Origin: a virus
Virus record (IMG/VR): IMGVR_UViG_3300023174_000033
Span: 248,001 to 312,000 of that record
DNA: 64,000 bases
Strand: one strand, 5' to 3'
In this document: positions 7,783 to 13,786 of the stretch, in pieces
Layout of the letters: each line of letters begins with the position of its first letter
Numbering within the stretch: the stretch's first letter is position 1
The notes under the pieces: generated by a model
The model's input: only the letters and a program-made list of their open reading frames with translations
The model's database searches: none
What the model was told of the DNA's origin: nothing
Made by a program: the position numbers and the translations under genes

Positions 7783-9756
7783 TTATTTATTATTGAAAAA
7801 CTTTCCTGGAAATTTTGAAACATTTAAATTTTGATTCTGACCCCTTGGTACACCTATGCCCATACGCGTCATTGATTTTGTTCCCTTATTGTCATAATAC
7901 CATCTACTTCTTTTTGGATTTATGATAGTATCTTCAAATACACCACCTGATTTTCCATAATCCAAGCTATTAGAATTTGGGTCAGGTTGAAATTCCGAAA
8001 CATCCAAGGAATCACCATTGACAATTTTTTCATATTTCTCACCACCATCTGGATCAATTCCTATTGTAATTCTCAATCCATTTCTATTATTATAGACATC
8101 CATGAGAGTTCCAGTTTTACCACCTGATGGCATTGCGGTGCTTATTTTTTTCCTATCAAATCTATACCAAACTTCAATTGTCTCTGGTATACTCGGTGTA
8201 GGTACCAATTTATTTTGAATAAATGTTCCAGTTTCATAATCAAAAAACCAATCTCTTGGGTCAACTTTTTGTATTACAACGTCACTCACATCTCTTGGTA
8301 TTACTGAATAACGTATGTCGTAATTTTCAGAAATCAAATTGGTCAATCTGCTTGTGGGTTGAATATCTTCTAAAGATCCAATCCCATAAACATAAGTATC
8401 CTGAGTTATTGGGTCTATTCCATTTGGAGGTAGATATGGCCAAAAACATTGATATTCATTGTTAGTTCCATCAATTGGTCCGGAGACTATCGCTTTTACT
8501 TTCACACCGACCCCTTGATTATTTGATATTAAGGGATTACTTGAAACATTTCTTTGATATGGCATTATATCACCGGTAAATTGAGCAGTGAAAAGTTTAT
8601 TTTCTACTAGTTCAAAAACATCATCATAATCCGAATCAATTTCAACTTTCAAGAAATAAATACCATTTTTAAAATCTATAGACATCAAATTGCCTATTTG
8701 GATATTACCCAATCCAATTTCATAGTCAATTTCACTGTTACCATCTGTATTTAGATTTAAAATCTCTTCATAAAGGACCTCACCAACTTCATTATTTTGT
8801 AAAAATAAAAATCTAAAATTAAAAGATTGATTTGGAATGGGGTCCCCATTTATGTCCGTGACATATTTTTTATATCTAAAACTCGGGTGTGTATCAAAAT
8901 TTTCTGGTATAGACTGAGATACTGTATCAAAATCTTCCAAATTAAAATCAAATTTAGTACCAGACCCTATCATCAAATAAGCCATCCCATCAGAAGATGT
9001 TACGACATTGTGAAATTCTGTAAATATTATATTATCCAAATTTCCTCTAGAAATTTGAACTTTTACCGAAATTAATTTGTTAGGATATATTGTTTGGATG
9101 GGGTATGATATACTTGATGGCAAAGTAGGCTTTCTATAAGCTGGATAATATGTTTGAACATCAAAACTCAAAGTGAGTTTTATCTGATTATCAGAGGTCA
9201 TATTTTTCTCACGTTGTATCTGTATCTGATTAGTATCTGGTATCAACATTACTGCGTCAATATTCATAAAGTTATGTTCAAAGTACATAAATCTGTACAA
9301 CCAAATAGTGTCCATGATAGCTTGGCTGCATTTAAAAGTATCAATTTCACTTGTGAGGAGTATACTCATTTCATACTTGGCTGTTATCGGAATGGCACGA
9401 ATCTTGGTCAAAACTCTTCTAACCTCATCATTGTGTTCTAGAACCATCTTCAACCAAACATTGGGATTCGCAAACTCATCAGATCTAATATCATATCCAG
9501 TCAGTGTTATGTGGGCTCTTGGTATAATATCAGTGTTTAGGTCAACTAATCTATTATCCGAAACAACATCATCCGAGAATGAATCTAGTAGAAATCTTTC
9601 ATCTCCAGTAAGTGAATAATAAAAGGGAACGTTGACAATTCTATCACCAGAACTAAATCTGTTTGTCCATTTTATTTCCCCCTCAAGTGTGTCTAATACA
9701 CAAACTGTCAAGTCTCTAAAAAACGAATCCTCAAAATTAAATTTTTGACCTATCAT
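7783..9756 (-). CDS. Virion structural protein, neck/tail-connector-like N-terminus with fibre-like C-terminal module
   Basis: The first 230 residues (FFRDLTVCVLDTLEG, VPFYYSLTGDERFLLDSF, then RAIPITAKYEMSILLTSEID and a final LSFDVQTYYPAYR) resemble proteins that cap or connect the tail in T4-like phages (gp15-type pattern: paired basic residues, then a long helix, then beta strands). That assignment is tentative. The middle is beta-rich. Residues about 420-540 (VYGIGSLEDIQPTSRLTNLIS, split here for length: VYGIGSL, TNLISENYDIRYSVIP, DPRDWFFDYETGTFIQNK) reappear in diverged form in the 60855-62546 protein, so a domain is shared between two structural genes. The C-terminal 120 residues are Gly/Asp/Asn-rich and end in KFPGKFFNNK. 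The start at 9756 follows TTATATATATTTT. No signal peptide is present, as expected for a virion protein. Confidence 0.65.
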   Translation of the reverse strand: MIGQKFNFEDSFFRDLTVCVLDTLEGEIKWTNRFSSGDRIVNVPFYYSLTGDERFLLDSFSDDVVSDNRLVDLNTDIIPRAHITLTGYDIRSDEFANPNVWLKMVLEHNDEVRRVLTKIRAIPITAKYEMSILLTSEIDTFKCSQAIMDTIWLYRFMYFEHNFMNIDAVMLIPDTNQIQIQREKNMTSDNQIKLTLSFDVQTYYPAYRKPTLPSSISYPIQTIYPNKLISVKVQISRGNLDNIIFTEFHNVVTSSDGMAYLMIGSGTKFDFNLEDFDTVSQSIPENFDTHPSFRYKKYVTDINGDPIPNQSFNFRFLFLQNNEVGEVLYEEILNLNTDGNSEIDYEIGLGNIQIGNLMSIDFKNGIYFLKVEIDSDYDDVFELVENKLFTAQFTGDIMPYQRNVSSNPLISNNQGVGVKVKAIVSGPIDGTNNEYQCFWPYLPPNGIDPITQDTYVYGIGSLEDIQPTSRLTNLISENYDIRYSVIPRDVSDVVIQKVDPRDWFFDYETGTFIQNKLVPTPSIPETIEVWYRFDRKKISTAMPSGGKTGTLMDVYNNRNGLRITIGIDPDGGEKYEKIVNGDSLDVSEFQPDPNSNSLDYGKSGGVFEDTIINPKRSRWYYDNKGTKSMTRMGIGVPRGQNQNLNVSKFPGKFFNNK

Positions 9757-9837
9757 ATTCTTTTTATTTAAAATATATATAATTTTTTTATTTTTACGGA
9801 GACAAAAAACTTAGAAGTTTATCAAATTATAACCACT

Positions 9838-10815
9838 ATGAAAAATTTATTGATCACCGAGAGGTGGAGACCAAAGAAATTTGAAGATATAATACTTCTC
9901 CCAAGGGTAAAGAAAATATTTGAAAATGGATTGGATAACAATATTCTTTTATACGGCAACTTTGGGTCCGGCAAAACAACTCTTGCCAGAATCCTAATCG
10001 GCAAATATGATAAATCACACCCATTTATAGAAATAAACAGCTCATTCCACACTTCAATTGATACTTTGAGGAATAAAGTTGATGAATTTTGTTCAAAAGT
10101 CTATATGGGAATTGATTTGGAAAATGACATAGACAAAAATTCCATAAAATACGTTTTTCTTGATGAATTTGATAGAACTTCCTTACAATATCAAGATGCA
10201 TTAAAAGCGTATATAGAAGAGTATTCATCAAAAAATGTTAGGTTTATTCTAACAACAAACCACATTAATAAAATTTCACCTGGAATTAGATCGAGATTAA
10301 CAGAAGTTTGCTTTGATTGTCAAACTGTGGAAGAGGAAAAATATCTCAAACAAGAAATTTTCAAGAAAATTAAAAATGTAATTTGTCCAATTGAAAAAAT
10401 ACAGATTGATAAAAATGAACTTGCTACAATTATAAATAAAAACTTTCCGGATTTTAGATCAACTCTCATTGACCTTGATAATTTCAAACTTACTGGAAAC
10501 ATTCAAAATGGTTCTCAAATAAATTTAAAACTAAAAGTTTCTACTTATGATTTGGTTATTAATAAGAATTTGACCTATGAGAATATCTATGATTTTATCC
10601 TGTCAAACTATGGACCCGATGGAATATTTGATTTGATAAAAATCTTTGGTAAGGATTTTATTGACTACTCAATTGAAAATAATCTATATTTGGACAAATT
10701 ATTCAAAGTAAACTCAATTGTTTGTGATTATACATTTTTATTGGAAAAGTCATCAGACCCCATAGTTTTATCTATGGCTTTGATTGGGAAATTAAGAGAG
10801 ATCTTGATGACTTGA
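9838..10815 (+). CDS. gp44: Sliding-clamp loader ATPase subunit (gp44-like)
   Basis: This 325-residue AAA+ ATPase (T4 gp44 is 319) has, in order, the RFC-type opening ERWRPKKFEDII, Walker A GNFGSGKTT (40-48), Walker B YVFLDEFD (105-112), sensor-1 TTNH (139-142) and an arginine-finger motif GIRSRL equivalent to the clamp-loader SRC motif. Gp44 with gp62 loads the gp45 clamp for the replisome, and in T4 also for late transcription. Neither the gp62 nor the gp45 partner was recognised nearby. The gene is the first of a plus-strand pair with gp25, only 20 bases apart. A replication gene next to a baseplate gene is unlike T4, where gp44 sits between gp45 and gp62. Confidence 0.9.
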   Translation: MKNLLITERWRPKKFEDIILLPRVKKIFENGLDNNILLYGNFGSGKTTLARILIGKYDKSHPFIEINSSFHTSIDTLRNKVDEFCSKVYMGIDLENDIDKNSIKYVFLDEFDRTSLQYQDALKAYIEEYSSKNVRFILTTNHINKISPGIRSRLTEVCFDCQTVEEEKYLKQEIFKKIKNVICPIEKIQIDKNELATIINKNFPDFRSTLIDLDNFKLTGNIQNGSQINLKLKVSTYDLVINKNLTYENIYDFILSNYGPDGIFDLIKIFGKDFIDYSIENNLYLDKLFKVNSIVCDYTFLLEKSSDPIVLSMALIGKLREILMT

Positions 10816-10820
10816 TATAA

Positions 10821-10831
10821 TTAATATATAA
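10821..10831 (+). promoter_or_regulatory. Candidate late promoter TTAATATATAA before gp25
   Basis: The element ends only three bases before the ATG at 10835. If it acts as a -10 box, transcription would begin at or inside the start codon and the mRNA would be nearly leaderless. It would give gp25 late expression separate from the upstream gp44. Confidence 0.4.
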
Positions 10832-10834
10832 ACC

Positions 10835-11218
10835 ATGGCTTTTGATTTCAAGGATTTTTATGTAATGTACAAAGGTAATCCTTACTATGAGGGGGATAAA
10901 ATTGAGGAAGATAGTGTAATAAGAGTTATTATACAGAAATACTATAATTTATTATTCACCAATAAGGGGGATGTGCTCGGAGATCCTGAATTTGGAGCTA
11001 ATCTAGAAGAATTACTTTATGAAACAGGGTTAGACGATGTGTCCGTGAGGCAAGTCATAATTGACCAATTAGAGATATACATACCTGAAATATTTGGAAC
11101 TAGTTTTGATATAGGGGTCGTATTTGTTGAGGACCCATATAATTATCAAGAAATGATGTTTATCAATCTAACAATTAGTGACTTTGATATAATTACACAA
11201 GTAGGGAGGACTGGTTAA
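10835..11218 (+). CDS. gp25: Baseplate wedge subunit (gp25-like)
   Basis: The 127 residues match the GPW/gp25 family (T4 gp25 is 132). The central block NKGDVLGDPEFGANLEELLYE is the hallmark, where an EPR-like position is replaced by DPEFG; the flanking IRVIIQKYYNLLF and LEIYIPEIFG helices also fit. Gp25 lies at the inner baseplate, joins the wedge core to the first sheath ring and is needed for sheath nucleation. It is the downstream member of a plus-strand pair with gp44 but carries its own candidate late promoter. Its stop codon shares TTAA (11215-11218) with the opposing gene. Confidence 0.92.
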   Translation: MAFDFKDFYVMYKGNPYYEGDKIEEDSVIRVIIQKYYNLLFTNKGDVLGDPEFGANLEELLYETGLDDVSVRQVIIDQLEIYIPEIFGTSFDIGVVFVEDPYNYQEMMFINLTISDFDIITQVGRTG

Positions 11219-11826
11219 ATTGGACAGTGATTGGCAGACCAAATATACTTCCAGTTTCTTTTAATATTTATCCCCATTGATTCCATGAGTACATAAATAT
11301 CCTCAAGGCACTCATTATCAGCTCCCCCAACAATTGTAACATTTCTATTTTTTAAATTATTTAAAAGTTCCCAAAGTTTCTTTGGACACTCAAACCATTT
11401 GTGGTTATTACCGACAAAGACCAAATGAATCCCATCTTTTATTTTGAAAAAGTCACCAACTTTAATATCTCCCTTTTCTTCCTTACTTTTCAATAATTTA
11501 TAGGTTTCGTTCCCCATTTTATCTTTAAAAAAATCAACATCAACATCATACCTATATCTTTTCTCAATAATATCTTTTTGATTGGGGAATTGATAAAGAT
11601 CAGGGTGAATTGGGATTGTTGGATTATCTTTGTATAGATAATCATCTTCAACATTTTTCCCATCTACATGATTGTCCCAAATTTGATATACTTCTTTAAA
11701 AGTATTACAATATTTCTTTAATTCGTGTAAATACATTTCACTGAAAAATTTCTTGTAGGATTTCTGTGTGTCAACAATTACCAAAACTTCTTCTCCAAAG
11801 TTCTCGTAGATTTTTAAATACTTCAT
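11215..11826 (-). CDS. Isochorismatase/nicotinamidase-fold hydrolase-like protein
   Basis: After the starter MKYLKIYENFGEE the sequence enters VLVIVDTQKSY (14-24), the first strand and catalytic Asp of cysteine hydrolases of the isochorismatase superfamily. Next, QIWDNHVDG (about 48-56) is placed where nicotinamidases carry their metal-binding D-x-H motif. Near the end NVTIVGGADNECLEDIYVL (about 158-176) matches the strand with the catalytic Cys, followed by the expected SMGINIKRN strand. The active-site Lys is not certain; KDGIHLVF is the likely area. Known relatives hydrolyse nicotinamide, isochorismate or similar compounds. The substrate here is unknown and the protein could be inactive. 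The N-terminal ten residues match the putative capsid-targeting signature, which raises the possibility that the enzyme is packaged. It follows a terminator and has its own TAATATATA element. Confidence 0.6.
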   Translation of the reverse strand: MKYLKIYENFGEEVLVIVDTQKSYKKFFSEMYLHELKKYCNTFKEVYQIWDNHVDGKNVEDDYLYKDNPTIPIHPDLYQFPNQKDIIEKRYRYDVDVDFFKDKMGNETYKLLKSKEEKGDIKVGDFFKIKDGIHLVFVGNNHKWFECPKKLWELLNNLKNRNVTIVGGADNECLEDIYVLMESMGINIKRNWKYIWSANHCPI

Positions 11827-11829
11827 ACA

Positions 11830-11840
11830 GTATATATTAG
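11830..11840 (-). promoter_or_regulatory. Candidate late promoter CTAATATATAC
   Basis: On the minus strand this element is three to four bases before the ATG at 11826, the same close spacing as at gp25. It sits between the terminator of the upstream gene and this start, so the gene is an independent unit. Confidence 0.4.
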
Positions 11841-11852
11841 TAAGGTCAAAAA

Positions 11853-11878
11853 AAAAACACCGACGAATCGGTGTTTTT
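11853..11878 (-). terminator. Rho-independent terminator after the Gln/Thr-rich gene
   Basis: An 11-bp perfect stem AAAAACACCGA/TCGGTGTTTTT with a four-base loop lies 20 bases beyond the stop at 11898 and continues into a T tract on the minus strand. Confidence 0.92.
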
Positions 11879-11897
11879 GATTTATTTTATTAAAATC

Positions 11898-12452
11898 TTA
11901 TTCAGGTAATTCTTCACCACCTTCTTCTTCTTCTTCTTCGGTGCCCTCTTCTTCAACTTCTTCAAATTCACTTTGACCCTGTGTTTGGCCCTGAGTTTGT
12001 GTCTGTCCCTCTTCCTGTGTCTCGGTTTGAACTTGTACCTGACCCTGTCCTTGTGTTTGTACCTGTCCTTGTGGTTGAGCTTCGGTTTGTACTTGAGTCT
12101 GGACTTGTCCTTGTGTTTGTGCTTGTGGCTCCATTTGACCTTGTCCTTGTGTTTGAGATTGTTCTTGTCCACCACCCACTAGAGCATTTGGCGAAAGTGT
12201 ATCAGCATCTAACCCAGTTTGTGCTACAAACTTTACAATTTCTTCAGCAATATCCATATCGCCGAAAAACTGCCTTAGGTTTTTGCCAGTATTATCCTTT
12301 ACTTTCTTTACGTAAGCATTGATTAATGACTGTGGAATGTCAATAGTAGTTTTAACTTTATAAATATCATTAACTTGGAAAACTGCTTCCATAATTATTT
12401 CCCCCCTTTTTTTGTCCTTTCTGAAGGATTCAAACTTTCTCAAATGATTCAT
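11898..12452 (-). CDS. Gln/Thr/Gly-rich acidic-tailed protein, possible internal or core protein
   Basis: Residues 1-95 look globular and helical. Residues about 95-155 are almost only Gln, Thr, Gly, Val and Glu in short QTQGQ-type repeats, and the last 30 residues are nearly all Glu (EEVEEEGTEEEEEEGGEELPE, one run of acidic residues). The start MNHLRKFESF is one of the clearest matches to the capsid-targeting-like signature. A possible gp21-type cut site IME lies at residues 20-22, where an internal Met could also be an alternative start. An acidic, disordered, head-targeted protein recalls T4 prohead core proteins such as gp67 and gp22 in character, not in sequence. It is a single-gene unit with its own promoter element and terminator. 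Confidence 0.65.
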   Translation of the reverse strand: MNHLRKFESFRKDKKRGEIIMEAVFQVNDIYKVKTTIDIPQSLINAYVKKVKDNTGKNLRQFFGDMDIAEEIVKFVAQTGLDADTLSPNALVGGGQEQSQTQGQGQMEPQAQTQGQVQTQVQTEAQPQGQVQTQGQGQVQVQTETQEEGQTQTQGQTQGQSEFEEVEEEGTEEEEEEGGEELPE

Positions 12453-12480
12453 GTTATCAAGAATATTTTTTATAATTAAA

Positions 12481-12493
12481 GTTATATATTATA
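12481..12493 (-). promoter_or_regulatory. Candidate late promoter TATAATATATAAC
   Basis: On the minus strand, about 30 bases upstream of the ATG at 12452, in the short gap after the stop of the upstream membrane-protein gene. The core matches the recurring TAATATATA element. Confidence 0.4.
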
Positions 12494-12518
12494 ATACAAA
12501 ACCCAATTTTTTATTTTT

Positions 12519-13022
12519 TCAATGTAGTGCTAAAATAATTGATAATACCAATGTCGTGACCAATAATCCACCAGTTCCCCACCAAGCCACGGCCTTTTCA
12601 AGCTTAAGATTATTTATTTGTTTATTATTGTTTGAGATTATTGTATCTTTTGAAGCAGATTGTTTTTCACAAAGAAATTTCAATCTTTCTTCTTCCTTTT
12701 TACTATCCAAGCAAGTATTTAATAAATTCAAGTTATTTGTACTTGAAGAGTCTGCTCTCTTCAAACTAACTCTATATGTGCCCAATGTCCTTTCATAGTC
12801 ATCAACCACAACAACCATTTTATTCATTGTGCAGTCGCAAGATATAGCCATAGTTTCAAAGAATGATTTCAATTGTAAATCATTTTTAATTCTTTTAAGT
12901 TGGGACATGGATATTGTTATACCAAGTGTATCTTTACCGTTTATGTAGTATTTTGGTAGTTTATCTTGTGAAAACACGAAATAAGGTAAAATTAAAAATA
13001 AAAGTATAAATAAACTTCTCAT
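12519..13022 (-). CDS. Secreted/membrane protein with signal peptide and C-terminal membrane anchor
   Basis: The N-terminus MRSLFILLFLILPYFVFS is a strong signal peptide with likely cleavage before Gln19; there is no lipobox Cys. The middle (about 30-135) is polar, with a CDC pair near residue 63, and charged helix. A hydrophobic segment GTGGLLVTTLVLSIILAL near the C-terminus looks like a membrane anchor. It lies four bases downstream of a gene for an N-anchored coiled-coil protein, so the two are translated together. A pair of small envelope proteins with a coiled coil recalls phage spanins (Rz/Rz1-like), which disrupt the outer membrane at lysis, but no sequence motif proves it. No endolysin or holin was recognised beside it. 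Confidence 0.6.
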   Translation of the reverse strand: MRSLFILLFLILPYFVFSQDKLPKYYINGKDTLGITISMSQLKRIKNDLQLKSFFETMAISCDCTMNKMVVVVDDYERTLGTYRVSLKRADSSSTNNLNLLNTCLDSKKEEERLKFLCEKQSASKDTIISNNNKQINNLKLEKAVAWWGTGGLLVTTLVLSIILALH

Positions 13023-13026
13023 CGGG

Positions 13027-13434
13027 TTAATATTTTTTAAAGAATTCTAAAGTTTCTTCATTTGTTGGAATTCTTTGATTTCTCTTCATTTCTTCAATTT
13101 TGTCTCTATCAATTTTCCATCTTTTTTTATAATTGTTCAACGTATCAATTGATATTTTTAATTTAGCTTCTTGAATTTTAATTTTTTCCCTATCTTTTTT
13201 TATCATACTATCCAATCTTAAACCAACTTTGTAAATGCTGTCATACCTCACCTCAAGTCTTTTTTTAATCAAATCAATTGAATCTTTTTGCTTTTCAAGA
13301 CTTTCAATTTTTGAAAGTAGTCTGGAATTATCCCTTTCTAATTTTGATGGATCTCCAAAAAAATTCTTCCAAACTAAATATATGAGTGAACAAATCAGTA
13401 TGGGAAATAAAATATATTTAAAAATATTTTCCAT
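13027..13434 (-). CDS. N-anchored coiled-coil membrane protein, possible inner-membrane spanin
   Basis: Residues 5-22 (FKYILFPILICSLIYLVW) form a single membrane helix. They are followed by a long, highly charged helical region (about 30-115) with heptad-like spacing (KLERDNSRLLSKIESLEKQ), and then a short tail. This N-in, periplasmic coiled-coil design is that of Rz-type i-spanins, and the length of 135 fits. Its partner would be the signal-peptide protein encoded four bases downstream. The assignment rests on architecture only. Its start is divergent from clpS across 70 bases of very A/T-rich sequence that could hold both promoters. Confidence 0.6.
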   Translation of the reverse strand: MENIFKYILFPILICSLIYLVWKNFFGDPSKLERDNSRLLSKIESLEKQKDSIDLIKKRLEVRYDSIYKVGLRLDSMIKKDREKIKIQEAKLKISIDTLNNYKKRWKIDRDKIEEMKRNQRIPTNEETLEFFKKY

Positions 13435-13504
13435 TTTTGGTTTTTTTTTATATACCTTTGTATATATAAAAAATATATAATCTCATAAAAAATAAAAAAT
13501 AACG

Positions 13505-13786
13505 ATGTCCACGATTATTAAAGAACAACTAAGTACACAATTAGAGGAACTTTTGACTCAACCACATATGATCATTCTACATAATGATGATTACAATTCT
13601 TTTGATTTTGTAATCAACTCACTGATTGAAATCTGTGGACATGAATACGAACAGGCTTCTCAATGTGCCCATATCGTACATTTTACTGGTAAATGTGATA
13701 TTAAACGGGGTGACTTGGATTCATTGAAAAAAATGTATAATAAGTTGAAATCTCTTGGACTCTCCGTCACCTTGGAAATGATTTAA
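13505..13786 (+). CDS. clpS: ClpS-like N-degron adaptor
   Basis: The 93 residues follow the ClpS fold signature closely: MIILHNDDYNSFDFVI (22-37), then EICGHEYEQASQCAHIVHFTG (split: EICGHEYEQ at 42-50 and AHIVHFTGK at 55-63). In E. coli ClpS (106 residues) the Asn-Asp-Asp of HNDDY and a later His bind the N-terminal residue of N-degron substrates; here Asn27, Asp28 and a His near 57-59 are kept. The C-terminal strand GLSVTLEMI also fits. ClpS hands substrates to host ClpAP/ClpCP and can block other substrates. A phage copy could redirect host proteolysis; this role is inferred. The gene is alone on its strand, and its stop shares TTAA with the terminase gene. Confidence 0.85.
   Translation: MSTIIKEQLSTQLEELLTQPHMIILHNDDYNSFDFVINSLIEICGHEYEQASQCAHIVHFTGKCDIKRGDLDSLKKMYNKLKSLGLSVTLEMI

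Noticed and set aside
11882-12175. Lys/His/Arg-rich open frame antiparallel or offset to the Gln-rich gene
   Set aside because: It is the frame-shifted shadow of the CAG/ACA-type repeats of 11898-12452; its odd composition follows from the repeat.
13453-13460. Bacteroidota-type -7 box TACCTTTG before clpS
   Set aside because: It fits TAnnTTTG, but no TTG element lies at the usual distance upstream, and such a match is easy to find by chance in this A/T-rich gap.
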